DNA from: CAVVSD01 sp963757125
GTDB taxonomy: Bacteria; Actinomycetota; Thermoleophilia; Solirubrobacterales; Solirubrobacteraceae
Reading direction: 5' to 3'
Assembly: GCA_963757125.1 (NCBI GenBank)
Contig: CAVWQP010000003.1
Span: 186,001-250,000, forward strand
DNA length: 64,000 nucleotides
A model generated the notes under the pieces. The model ran no database searches. It was given only the letters and a program-made list of their open reading frames with translations, and was not told the origin of the DNA. The first letter of the stretch is position 1. Each line of letters begins with the position of its first letter. This document shows positions 16,247 through 24,449 of this stretch, one piece after another. The translations under genes were made by a program, and so were the position numbers.

Positions 16247-18537
16247 CAGCCCACCACGGCGGCGGACGGGGCGGTGCGTGCTCCCGGCTCGGCCTCCCAG
16301 TGCACGACCGGCCAGTGCCGCCGGCGCGCCTCGCGGGCGAGGCGGAAGTCGGGGTTCACGGCGTGCGGGTGCCCCACCACCTCGAGCATCGGCAGGTCGG
16401 AGATCGCGTCGCCGTAGGCGTGGCACTCGGCGAGCGGGACGCCGTGCTCGGCCGCGATCGCTGCGGCCATCGAGGCCCGCCCGTCGGCGGTGAGCGGCGG
16501 CTCCGCGAGATCGCCGGTGAACTGGCCGGCGCGCTCGACGAGCCGGGCGGCGATCAGGTCATCGGCGAGGTGCCGCAGCGGTTCGACCAGGAAGTCCAGC
16601 GCGCCGGTGAGCAGCACGACACGGTCGCCGCGGGCGCGGTGCTGGCGGATCCGGCGCACGGCGGCGTGGTGCATCCGCGGAAGGATGAGACCGGACAGCG
16701 AGTCGGCCGCCTGGTCGCGCAGCTCCTGCGCGGGGAGGTTCGCGTAGCGCTGGTAGAAGTCGCGGTTGAACGCGGCGCGCGACACGCGGTCCTTCGCCCG
16801 GAACGCCGTCGCCTTCGCGCCGAGCCCGAGGAGCCACAGCTCGCGGTCGGGGTGCGGCATGTCGCGGGTGCGCAGCCACGCGTAGGCGTGCACGATCGTC
16901 GCGTCGAGCACGACCCCCTCGACGTCGAAGAACGCGATCGCCGGCGGGCCCTCGGCGAGCTGCGGGGTGCGCACGCGGGCCGCGATGCTGCGGGCGGGAC
17001 GCGGCACCGAGACCAGGCGCCGCAGCGCCGGCAGGTGCACGTCCGCCATGTACGTCTCCCAGTCGATCGCCGCCGTGTCGAACGGGAGGCGCGTGCGGTC
17101 CTCCGCGCTCATCCGGTCGGCGAGCGCGCGGGTCTCGCGGTCGTCGAACGAGCAGTCGAGCTCCGTGTACGGGCCGTAGATCTCCGTCAGGCGGCGCAGG
17201 CGCTCGAGCGAGCGGCGCTGCTTGTGCAGGGTGCGCTCGACGTCGTCGTTGTTGGGCAGTCCCGCGCGGGCCAGGATCTTGCGGCCCACGCCGAGCGCCT
17301 GCTCGCCGCGGTCCAGCGCCCGGCGGATGTTCGCGTGCGAGGCGAAGCGCCACTCGCCGACCTCGACGGGCACGCCGTCCTCGTCGGGCAGCGGGTGCGA
17401 CCGGAAGTAGCGGGTGATGATCGGTGCGAGCTCGCCGATGCGCAGCGGGTTGCGCGCGCCGCTGGCCATCGTGAGGCAGCGCGGGCCGTCCGTCGGGGGG
17501 TCGGCCGCGGCGGCCACGAGGACGTGGGCGACCAGGTCGACCGGCACGATGTCGATCCGCGCCGACGGGTGGCCGGGGAAGCGGGGGATGAGCCCACGAC
17601 CGTAGGCGAGCAGCACCGGGTCGGTGACCTTCAGCCCCTCGATCCAGCCCGGGTAGGGCTGCTCGAGCGCGGACTCGATGATGGTCGGGCGGACGATCGT
17701 GAGGTGCCGGGGGCGGCTCTGCACGAGCGCCCGCTCCGCGAGCGCCTTGGAGAGCGTGTAGGTGTCCGACCAGCCGAGCGCCCGTGCGCGCTGGCGCCCG
17801 CGCTCGACGAGCTCGCTCCACATCCAGCCGTGGCGGCCCCACTCGGCCCGCTGGCCGACGTGCAGCGCACCGGCGGGTCCGAGCTCGTCCTGGGCGTCGG
17901 CGACGAAGCGCTTCTGCTGCTCGGGAAGGCGCGACTGTGACTCGAGCTCGCGGCGCCACCCCTTCGCGACGGCGAGCTCGGCGTCGAGGTCGACCCACGG
18001 CTCCGACGTGCCGCTGCCGTACGGGCGCTCGAGCACGAGCCCGGTGCGCTGGCCGGCGGCGTAGGCGGTGGAGACGTGGAGCAGGTGGAGGTCGTCGCAG
18101 CCGGCCTCGCGCAACGCGTCGGAGAGCCGTCGGGCGCCGAGGACGTTGAGCTCGAGGATGTCGTCCAGCGGCTGCTCGAAGGAGACGGACGCCGCGCAGT
18201 GGATGGCGACGTCGGTGCCGGCGAGCTCCTGGGAGTCGAGGCCGCCGAGGCCCTCGGCGGCGAGGTCTGCGGCCAGCGCACGCAGGCGGCCGGAGGCGAG
18301 CGCCTCGTCGGCCAGTCCACCGGCGAACGGCTCGCTCGTGAGGACCTGCTCCACGAGCCGCTGGTGTGCCGCGTCGTCGTCGGGCGCGCGCAGCAGCAGC
18401 GTGATCGTCCCGGAGCCCGGGACCTCGCGCAGCCACGTCGCCAGGACGGCCTTGCCGAGGAACCCGGAGGCGCCCGTGAGCAGCAGCTTCGCGTCGGCGA
18501 GCCGTACGGCGACGCTCTGGGGCATGGAGGTGCTCAT
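16246..18537 (-). CDS. Fatty acyl-CoA reductase-like SDR fused to HAD-IB phosphatase-like domain
   Basis: 763 residues. Residues about 15-480 are an extended SDR of the FAR_N/male-sterility type: LLLTGASGFLGKAVL nucleotide loop, IHCAASVSF, the catalytic YTLSKALAER tetrad and VRPTIIES. Residues about 545-745 are HAD-IB-like: FFDVEGVVLDAT, LLTGALDFLVEPL and YGDAISDLPML. The first HAD motif reads DxE instead of the usual DxD. FAR domains reduce acyl-CoA or acyl-ACP to aldehyde or alcohol with NADPH. ATG at 18537 lies 36 bp after larE; a TAGGGT hexamer made partly from the larE stop could add an internal promoter. Confidence 0.8.
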   Translation of the reverse strand: MSTSMPQSVAVRLADAKLLLTGASGFLGKAVLATWLREVPGSGTITLLLRAPDDDAAHQRLVEQVLTSEPFAGGLADEALASGRLRALAADLAAEGLGGLDSQELAGTDVAIHCAASVSFEQPLDDILELNVLGARRLSDALREAGCDDLHLLHVSTAYAAGQRTGLVLERPYGSGTSEPWVDLDAELAVAKGWRRELESQSRLPEQQKRFVADAQDELGPAGALHVGQRAEWGRHGWMWSELVERGRQRARALGWSDTYTLSKALAERALVQSRPRHLTIVRPTIIESALEQPYPGWIEGLKVTDPVLLAYGRGLIPRFPGHPSARIDIVPVDLVAHVLVAAAADPPTDGPRCLTMASGARNPLRIGELAPIITRYFRSHPLPDEDGVPVEVGEWRFASHANIRRALDRGEQALGVGRKILARAGLPNNDDVERTLHKQRRSLERLRRLTEIYGPYTELDCSFDDRETRALADRMSAEDRTRLPFDTAAIDWETYMADVHLPALRRLVSVPRPARSIAARVRTPQLAEGPPAIAFFDVEGVVLDATIVHAYAWLRTRDMPHPDRELWLLGLGAKATAFRAKDRVSRAAFNRDFYQRYANLPAQELRDQAADSLSGLILPRMHHAAVRRIRQHRARGDRVVLLTGALDFLVEPLRHLADDLIAARLVERAGQFTGDLAEPPLTADGRASMAAAIAAEHGVPLAECHAYGDAISDLPMLEVVGHPHAVNPDFRLAREARRRHWPVVHWEAEPGARTAPSAAVVG

Positions 18538-18573
18538 CGGGGCGGGCGGCCGGGGTCCGGTCCGGGCGGGACC

Positions 18574-19392
18574 CTACCCGCTCGCCGCGGTGTGCGTGAT
18601 CGGGAGGGCGTCGTTGAGCGATCCCGATCGCAGCGGCGCCCTCCCGACGACAGCGCGCTCGTAGCCCGCGGAGCAGACCGCGTGCTGCAGCGCCGCCTCC
18701 AGTCGCCCGCCCGGCGCGACGCGGCCGAGCGCGTCCGCCGGCAGCTCGAGGCGGCCGAGCGCGCCGAAGTGGCGGACGCGGAGCTCGTCGAAGCCGAGTG
18801 CCTTCACGGCTCGCTCGGCACGGTCGATCTGCAGCAGGACGTCCGGCGTGACCGCGGTGCCGTACGGGATGCGCGACGCGAGGCAGGGACTCGCCGGCTT
18901 GCGCGCGCTGGGCACGGCGAGCGCCTCGGCGAGCTCGCGCACCCGGGCCTTGGGGAGCTCGATGAGCGGGTGCACCACGCCGTGCTCGCGGGCGGCCTCC
19001 AGGCCGGGCCGCCAGTCGCCGAGGTCGTCGGCGTTCGCCCCGGAGAGCACGGCGGCGTAGCCCTGCTCGGCCGCGATGCCCTCGAGCGCGTCGTACAGCT
19101 CGGTCTTGCAGTGGTAGCAGCGGTCCGGGCCGTTCGCGCGGTAGCCGTCGCGGCGCAGCTCGTCGGTGGTGATCGTCCGGTGGGCGATCCCGATGGTCCT
19201 CGCGACGTCGCGCGCGCCGACGAGCTCGCCGGTCGCCAGCGCGGGCGACACGGCGGTGATCGCGAGCGCCTTCGGGCCGAGGGCGCGCGCGGCGATCGCG
19301 GCGACGAGCGAGGAGTCGACGCCGCCGGAGAAGGCGACGATCGCCGAGCCGAGCTCCGCGACCTGCGCCTCGACGCGGGCGAGGTCATCCAT
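18574..19392 (-). CDS. larE: ATP-dependent sacrificial sulfur transferase
   Basis: 272 residues. AIVAFSGGVDSSLVA is the PP-loop, DRCYHCKTELY carries the CxxC segment with the sacrificial-cysteine region, and KPASPCLASRIPYG is the conserved LarE motif whose Cys donates sulfur. LarE thiolates the biscarboxylated pyridinium nucleotide made by LarB. ATG at 19392 overlaps the larC stop by 8 nt. Presence with larB and larC shows that the organism makes the nickel-pincer cofactor and that it does so from the same transcript as the LarA-like enzyme. Confidence 0.92.
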   Translation of the reverse strand: MDDLARVEAQVAELGSAIVAFSGGVDSSLVAAIAARALGPKALAITAVSPALATGELVGARDVARTIGIAHRTITTDELRRDGYRANGPDRCYHCKTELYDALEGIAAEQGYAAVLSGANADDLGDWRPGLEAAREHGVVHPLIELPKARVRELAEALAVPSARKPASPCLASRIPYGTAVTPDVLLQIDRAERAVKALGFDELRVRHFGALGRLELPADALGRVAPGGRLEAALQHAVCSAGYERAVVGRAPLRSGSLNDALPITHTAASG

Positions 19393-20560
19393 CGCCGCTC
19401 AGCTCCCGCTGGGCCGCGTTGAACGCGAGTCCCCAGACCGCCTTGGCCGGCTTGCCGAGCGCCCGCGCGGCCGCGGCGACGTCGTCGTGCTCGGGCGCGA
19501 CGTTCACGATCTCGCCGTGCAGGCGGCCGAGCTTCACGGCGACGGGGCGCCCCTCGACGGAGACGGTGCGGATCTCGCGGTCCAGCTCGTAGCGGTGCAG
19601 GGCGCTGGTGCGCACGCCGAGCGTCGACGTGCTGCGCAGCATCGCCTCGGCGACGGCGGCCTCGCGGTCGGGGCGTGCGATGGCGCTGAGGACCATCCCC
19701 GGGCGGCCCTTCTTCATCTGGACCGGCGCGACCCAGACGTCGAGCGCGCCCGCGTCGGTGCACGCCTCGGCGGCGTCCGGCACGAGCTCGGGCGACAGGT
19801 CGTCGAGGTTGCAGGCGAGCAGGACCGCCGGGCGCCGGGCCGGGCCGTCGGCGGTCACGCCGACGATCGCGCGGACGACGTTCGGCCGCTCGTCCGTGTC
19901 GCGCGATCCGGCGCCGTAGCCGGTGGACTCGAGCGTCATCGCGGGCAGCGGGCCGTAGGCGGTCGCGAGCGCGGCGACGAGGGCGGCGCCGGTCGGCGTC
20001 ACGAGCTCGACGTCGAGGTCGACGCCGTACAACGGCGCGCCCTTGAGCAGCTCGAGCGTCGCCGGCGCAGGCAGCGGGAGCCGTCCGTGCGCGGCCCGCA
20101 CGAAGCCGCGGGGGGCGGGGAGCGGGGAGCAGACGACCTCGTCGATGCCGAGATCCTCGAGCGCGAGGGCGACGCCGCAGACGTCGGCGATCGCGTCGAT
20201 GGCGCCGACCTCGTGGAAGTGGACCTCGTCGGCGGGGACGCCGTGGATGTGGCCCTCGGCCTCGGCGAGGCGGCGGAACGCCTCGTGCGCGCGGGCGTGG
20301 GCTCGCGTGGGGAGGTCGGCCGTGTCGATGAGCTCGCGGACGGCGGCCCAGTCGCGGTGGGCGTGCTCCCGGGCGGCGACGACCTCGATCCGGGCGGCGC
20401 CGATGCCGTGGCGCTCGGTGCGGGTGTGGACGATGTCGACGCCGAGGCGCCCGAGTCCCTCGCGGACGGCGGCCTCGGAGGCGCCGGCGTCGAGGAGCGC
20501 GCCGAGGAGCATGTCGCCGGCGACGCCCGCGATGGCGTCGATGTAGAGGAGGCGGCTCAT
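19385..20560 (-). CDS. larC: Pyridinium-3,5-bisthiocarboxylate mononucleotide nickel insertion protein
   Basis: 391 residues. The start LLYIDAIAGVAGDMLLGALL is diagnostic of LarC, followed by a His-rich segment GHIHGVPADEVHFHEVGAID, LVTPTGAALVAAL and a C-terminal domain with VLLACNLDDLSPE and VQMKKGRPG. LarC uses CTP and nickel to complete the pincer cofactor. Some LarC genes are split by a programmed frameshift; here the frame is continuous. ATG at 20560 overlaps the larB stop (ATGA). Confidence 0.92.
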   Translation of the reverse strand: MSRLLYIDAIAGVAGDMLLGALLDAGASEAAVREGLGRLGVDIVHTRTERHGIGAARIEVVAAREHAHRDWAAVRELIDTADLPTRAHARAHEAFRRLAEAEGHIHGVPADEVHFHEVGAIDAIADVCGVALALEDLGIDEVVCSPLPAPRGFVRAAHGRLPLPAPATLELLKGAPLYGVDLDVELVTPTGAALVAALATAYGPLPAMTLESTGYGAGSRDTDERPNVVRAIVGVTADGPARRPAVLLACNLDDLSPELVPDAAEACTDAGALDVWVAPVQMKKGRPGMVLSAIARPDREAAVAEAMLRSTSTLGVRTSALHRYELDREIRTVSVEGRPVAVKLGRLHGEIVNVAPEHDDVAAAARALGKPAKAVWGLAFNAAQRELSGDG

Positions 20561-21234
20561 GCGGCGGCGCGAGCGATGCGGCTCGCGACGGTTGCCGCCC
20601 CGAATCCGTCGTCGATGTTGACGACCGCGACGCCGGGCGCGCAGGAGGAGAGCATCGACATGAGCGCGACCTGGCCGCCCGCCGCGACGCCGTACCCGAC
20701 GCTGGTCGGGACCGCGATGACGGGCGTCGCGACGAGCCCGCCCACGACGGACGCCAGCGCGGCGTCCTGGCCGGCGGCGACGACGACGACGTCCGCCGCG
20801 CGGAGATCGGGCAGCGCGAGGGCGAGGCGATGCAGCCCCGCCACGCCGACGTCCTCCTGGACGGTCGTGTTCGTCCCGAGCAGCTCGCACGTGCGCTGCA
20901 CCTCGCGGACGACGGGGCCGTCCGACGTGCCGGCGGAGACGATCGCGACCGTCCCCAGGGCCTCCGGCACACCGCGCCGCAGCCAGACCATGCGCGCCTC
21001 GACGTCCTCCTCGAGGCCGTCGACGGCGGCGAGCGCAGCGGCCCGGGCGGCGTCGTCGGCGCGGGTGACGATCACCGTCTCGGTCCCCCGCTCGACGAGC
21101 CCGGCGACGATCGCGGCGACCTGATCGGGCCGCTTCCCCTCGGCGAGTACGGCCTCCGGCACGCCCTGCCGGAGCCCGCGCGCGGTGTCGAGCCGCGCGA
21201 AGCCCAGGTCGAGGATGGGGAGGTCGTCGGCCAT
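20557..21234 (-). CDS. larB: Pyridinium-3,5-biscarboxylic acid mononucleotide synthase
   Basis: 225 residues with a PurE-like fold: LDLGFARLDTARGLRQGVPE at the N-terminus, IVSAGTSDGPVVREVQRTCE, VGVAGLHRL, and VVVVAAGQDAALASVVGGL followed by VPTSVGYGVAAGG. LarB carboxylates and hydrolyses nicotinic acid adenine dinucleotide to begin pincer cofactor synthesis. ATG at 21234, first gene of the operon, with TAGACT 6 nt upstream and therefore probably leaderless. Divergent from the DUF559-like gene. Confidence 0.92.
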   Translation of the reverse strand: MADDLPILDLGFARLDTARGLRQGVPEAVLAEGKRPDQVAAIVAGLVERGTETVIVTRADDAARAAALAAVDGLEEDVEARMVWLRRGVPEALGTVAIVSAGTSDGPVVREVQRTCELLGTNTTVQEDVGVAGLHRLALALPDLRAADVVVVAAGQDAALASVVGGLVATPVIAVPTSVGYGVAAGGQVALMSMLSSCAPGVAVVNIDDGFGAATVASRIARAAA

Positions 21235-21240
21235 GCGGGG

Positions 21241-21246
21241 AGTCTA
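21241..21246 (-). promoter_or_regulatory. -10 element of the lar/FAR operon
   Basis: On the minus strand TAGACT, 6 nt before the larB ATG. The same hexamer at the same spacing precedes the WS/DGAT gene. It is the only clear promoter upstream of the eight-gene operon. Confidence 0.55.
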
Positions 21247-21333
21247 GGTCCGGGCCGGCGGGGGGCGAATCCGGAGCGCGGGTGAGCTATTGCTCGGTAT
21301 GCGAGCAGAACTGATATCCCCGGGCACCGAGGC

Positions 21334-22077
21334 GTGTTCCTCGTCGGCCACGCCGCCCGGACACCGCTGACGATGTACTGGGCCGCGCACCTCGCCGTCG
21401 GGCCGTCGTCGGTGATCAGTCACCGGTCCGCGGCGGCGCTGCGCGAGCTGCGGACGTCGCGGTCCGCGTTCGTCGAGCTCACCGTCCCAGGCCCGAGCCG
21501 GCGCCGCGGGCGCGGGCTTCGCGTGCACCGGACGACGTGGCTGCCCGACGCGGACGTCGTCGAGATCGACGGCCTGCCGGTCACGTCCGTCGCGCGCACG
21601 CTGCTCGATCTGGGGGCGGTGGTGCCGTACCGAGGCGTCGAGCGCGCGTTCGACCAGGCGGTCGTGGCGAACCTGCTCGACCTCGGCGACGTCCAACGCG
21701 TCCTGCACGAGGGCGCGGCACGCCCCGGTGCCGCGACGCTCCGAGCCGTCGCGGCCCGCGATGTCGCCGGGACCACGCTCACCGAGACGGACCTCGAGGA
21801 GCTCCTGCTCGCGATCGTGCGTCGCGCCGGGCTTCCCGAGCCGATCTGCCAGCACCCCGTGCTCGAGTACCGCGCAGATCTGTGCTGGCCGGCCGCGCGG
21901 GTCATCGCCGAGGCCGACGGCCCGGCCCACGACACGCCCGCCGGTCGCGTGCACGACGCCCGCCGCGACGTCCGGCTCCAGAACGCCGGGTGGCGGGTGC
22001 TGCGCTTCCCGAAGCGCGAGATCCTCGGCGACCCGGTCTACATCGCGGGTGCGATCGGGCAGGCGCTGCGGGGCTAG
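21334..22077 (+). CDS. AbiEi-like/DUF559 nuclease-fold protein, N-terminally truncated
   Basis: 247 residues. HRGVFLVGHAARTP is the strand normally preceded by a short N-terminal helix-turn-helix; next come SVISHRSAAALRELR, VEIDGLPVTSVARTLLDLG and a C-terminal DUF559/Vsr-like segment (ICQHPVLEYRADLCWPAAR, EADGPAHDTPAGR, DVRLQNAGWRVLRF). Family members are predicted DNA-binding or endonuclease-like proteins, often called type IV antitoxin-like. In the frame of the domain a TGA lies about 20 codons upstream and only this GTG is available, so 30-40 residues seem to be missing. It may be a decaying gene. Overlaps moeA by 4 bp. Confidence 0.65.
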   Translation: MFLVGHAARTPLTMYWAAHLAVGPSSVISHRSAAALRELRTSRSAFVELTVPGPSRRRGRGLRVHRTTWLPDADVVEIDGLPVTSVARTLLDLGAVVPYRGVERAFDQAVVANLLDLGDVQRVLHEGAARPGAATLRAVAARDVAGTTLTETDLEELLLAIVRRAGLPEPICQHPVLEYRADLCWPAARVIAEADGPAHDTPAGRVHDARRDVRLQNAGWRVLRFPKREILGDPVYIAGAIGQALRG

Positions 22078-23261
22078 GCGGGCAGCGGCAGGAACTCGAC
22101 GGTCTCGCCCGCGGCGACCACGTCCCGGTCCCAGGGGAGGATCGCGAAGCCGTCGGCGTCCGCGAGCGCCTTCGTCATGTGCGAGCCCTGCTTGCCCGTC
22201 AGCTCCACGCCGCCGTCGGTGAACTGCGCGGTCGCGTACGTCGTTCGCTCGCCCGGGTTCGCCGCGTCGGCGGCCAGCACGACCTGCGACGTCGCCGGCG
22301 GCGCGAAGCGCTCGCCCTGCATCCGGCGCAGCAGCGGCGCCACGAAGATGATGAAGCCGGCGACGGTGGAGACCGGGTTGCCCGGCAGCCCGAACACCCA
22401 CGTGTCGCCACGGCGGCCGCAGAAGATCGGCTTGCCCGGCTTGATCCGCACCCGCCAGAACAGCTCCTCGACGCCGAGGTCCGCGAGCGTCCCCTTCACG
22501 AGGTCGTGCCCGCCGACCGACACGCCGCCGGAGACGAGCACGACGTCGGCCTCGTCGAGCGCCGCACCGAGCACGTCGCGGGTGCTGCCGGGGTCGTCGG
22601 CGACGCTGCGCTGCGGCAGCACCACCGCGTCGCTCGACCGCGCGAAGGCGGTCAGCGTCGGGCCGTTGGAGTTGTAGATCGCGCCCGGCGGCAGCGGCTC
22701 GCCCAGCGGCACGAGCTCGGAGCCCGTCGCGACGACCGACACCCGCGGCCGGCGGTGCACCTCGACCGCCGCGACGCCGCCCGATGCGACGACGGACAGC
22801 CGCGCGGGCGTCAGCCGCGCGCCGGCGGGGACGAGCAGGTCGCCGGTGCGGACGTCCTCGCCGCGGAAGCGCACGAACGCCTTCGCCCGTACGCGCTCGG
22901 ACGACGTGAGGAGCCCGTCGGTCTGCTCCCCGTCCTCCAGCGGCAGCACCGCATCGGAGCCGGGCGGCATGGGCGCGCCGGTCGAGATCACGACGGCGGT
23001 GCCGGCCTCGAGCGGCACGTCGCCCGCCGAGCCCGCAGCGACGTCGCCGCGCACGGGCAGCGACACCGGCGGCGACGCGAAGTCCTCCGAGCGCACGGCC
23101 CAGCCGTCCATCGAGGAGCGGTCGAAGCCCGGCAGGTCGACCGCACCGAGGACGTCCGCGCTCAGCACACGCCCTGCGGCGTCCGCGAGCGACACCGTCT
23201 CGCCCGGCAGCGGCCGCGCGTGTGCGCCGATCCGGTCGTATGCGTCCGCGATGTCGATCAC
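22074..23261 (-). CDS. moeA: Molybdopterin molybdenumtransferase
   Basis: 395 residues with MoeA domain order: LPGFDRSSMDGWAVRSEDF, VISTGAPMPPGSDAVLP (STGxxxP), RGEDVRTGDLLVPAG, and the MoCF domain VSVVATGSELVPLG, NSNGPTL, LVSGGVSVGGHDLVK, then FGLPGNPVS. MoeA inserts molybdate into adenylylated molybdopterin. GTG at 23261 overlaps the moaC stop (GTGA). Together with moaC and the divergent moaD-moaE gene it forms a small cofactor locus; no moaA is in the window. Confidence 0.93.
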   Translation of the reverse strand: MIDIADAYDRIGAHARPLPGETVSLADAAGRVLSADVLGAVDLPGFDRSSMDGWAVRSEDFASPPVSLPVRGDVAAGSAGDVPLEAGTAVVISTGAPMPPGSDAVLPLEDGEQTDGLLTSSERVRAKAFVRFRGEDVRTGDLLVPAGARLTPARLSVVASGGVAAVEVHRRPRVSVVATGSELVPLGEPLPPGAIYNSNGPTLTAFARSSDAVVLPQRSVADDPGSTRDVLGAALDEADVVLVSGGVSVGGHDLVKGTLADLGVEELFWRVRIKPGKPIFCGRRGDTWVFGLPGNPVSTVAGFIIFVAPLLRRMQGERFAPPATSQVVLAADAANPGERTTYATAQFTDGGVELTGKQGSHMTKALADADGFAILPWDRDVVAAGETVEFLPLPA

Positions 23262-23755
23262 GACGCCGTCCCCTCCTCCCTGCGCCACAGCCCGCTGCGC
23301 CCGCCGCGCTTCTCGAGCAGCTCGACCTGCTCGACCACGACGCCGCGCTCGATGCCCTTGACCATGTCGTACACGGTGAGCGCGCCGATCGACGCCCCCA
23401 CCATCGCCTCCATCTCGACGCCGGTGCGGCCGACGACCGTCGCGCTGCACGTCACGGTGACGATGCCAGCCTCGACGTCCACCGCGATGTCGGCGTCGGC
23501 CGATGACAGCGGCAGGGAGTGGGCGAGGGGGATGAGCTCGTCGGTGCGCTTGGCCGCCTGGATCGCCGCGATGCGCGCGACCGCGACGACGTCGCCCTTC
23601 GGGCCGTTCCCGGCCGCGACCGCCTGCGCGGTCGCGGTGGTCATGCGGACGCGTGCGCGCGCCACGGCGGCGCGCTCGGTCTCCGCCTTGGCGCTGACGT
23701 CGACCATGCGGGCGGCGCCGGCCTCGTCGAGATGGGTGAGTCGTGGTTCGGACAC
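23258..23755 (-). CDS. moaC: Cyclic pyranopterin monophosphate synthase
   Basis: 165 residues with VDVSAKAETERAAVARARV, KGDVVAVARIAAIQAAKRTD, LIPLAHSLPLS, and VEMEAMVGASIGALTVYDMVK holding the catalytic Lys/Asp. MoaC converts the MoaA product to cPMP. GTG at 23755. Divergent from moaD-moaE with only 22 bp between start codons. Confidence 0.95.
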   Translation of the reverse strand: MSEPRLTHLDEAGAARMVDVSAKAETERAAVARARVRMTTATAQAVAAGNGPKGDVVAVARIAAIQAAKRTDELIPLAHSLPLSSADADIAVDVEAGIVTVTCSATVVGRTGVEMEAMVGASIGALTVYDMVKGIERGVVVEQVELLEKRGGRSGLWRREEGTAS

Positions 23756-23763
23756 GTGGGTCG

Positions 23764-23773
23764 TAGGATCCTA
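23764..23773. promoter_or_regulatory. Symmetric -10 shared by divergent moaC and moaD-moaE
   Basis: TAGGATCCTA is a perfect 10-bp palindrome in the 22-bp gap. Read either way it supplies TAGGAT, ending 8 nt before the plus-strand GTG and 12 nt before the minus-strand GTG. Both transcripts would be leaderless or nearly so, and the two polymerases would exclude each other. Confidence 0.5.
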
Positions 23774-23777
23774 GGTC

Positions 23778-24449
23778 GTGGAGATCACCGTCCGACTCTT
23801 CGCCGCTCTCCGCGAGTACGCGGGCACGCGGGAGCTCACGCTGGACCTCCAGGAGGGCTCCACCGTCGCCGACGCGATCGTCGTTCTCCGGGCCGGCGCG
23901 CTCGCAGGGCTGCCCGACCGCGCACCGTTCGTCACGGCGCTCGACCGCGAGTACGTCGAGGACCACGAGCGCCTGCACGCGGGCTCCGAGCTCGCGCTCG
24001 TCCCGCCGGTCAGCGGCGGCGCCGCCACCGACGAGGCCGTCCGGAAGGTCGCGCTGACCCCGGACCCGATCGACGTCGAGGCCGCCCGTCTGCTCGTCGG
24101 CGACCCGCGCTGCGGCGCCACGGTCGTCTTCACCGGGACGACGCGCGAGGTCCCCTCGCTCGAGTACGAGGCCTACGAGGAGATGGCGATCGAGACGATG
24201 CGCCGCCTCGCCGACGAGGCGGTCCGCACGCACGGTCTCGTCGCGGTCGCCGTCGAGCACCGCACCGGCTCCGTCCCGCTGGGCGAGCCGAGCATCGTCG
24301 TCGCGGCATCGGCTCCGCACCGCCAGGAGGCCTTCGATGGCGCCCGGTTCCTGCTCGACCAGGTCAAGGCCAACGCGCCGATCTGGAAGCGCGAGCACCC
24401 GGAGGAGGGGGAGCCACGGTGGGTCGAGGGCAACCTGCCCAAGCCGTGA
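23778..24449 (+). CDS. MoaD-MoaE fusion (MoaX-like molybdopterin synthase)
   Basis: 223 residues. Residues 1-80 are the ubiquitin-like MoaD domain ending LALVPPVSGG, the double glycine that must be exposed for thiocarboxylation. A linker AATDEAVRKV leads to MoaE (residues about 88-223) with VVFTGTTREV, HRTGSVPLGEPSIVVAASAP, HR..AF and VKANAPIWKRE, where the Lys residues line the active site. The two subunits of molybdopterin synthase are thus made as one chain, as in mycobacterial MoaX, which is cleaved after the glycines. GTG at 23778. Confidence 0.92.
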   Translation: MEITVRLFAALREYAGTRELTLDLQEGSTVADAIVVLRAGALAGLPDRAPFVTALDREYVEDHERLHAGSELALVPPVSGGAATDEAVRKVALTPDPIDVEAARLLVGDPRCGATVVFTGTTREVPSLEYEAYEEMAIETMRRLADEAVRTHGLVAVAVEHRTGSVPLGEPSIVVAASAPHRQEAFDGARFLLDQVKANAPIWKREHPEEGEPRWVEGNLPKP

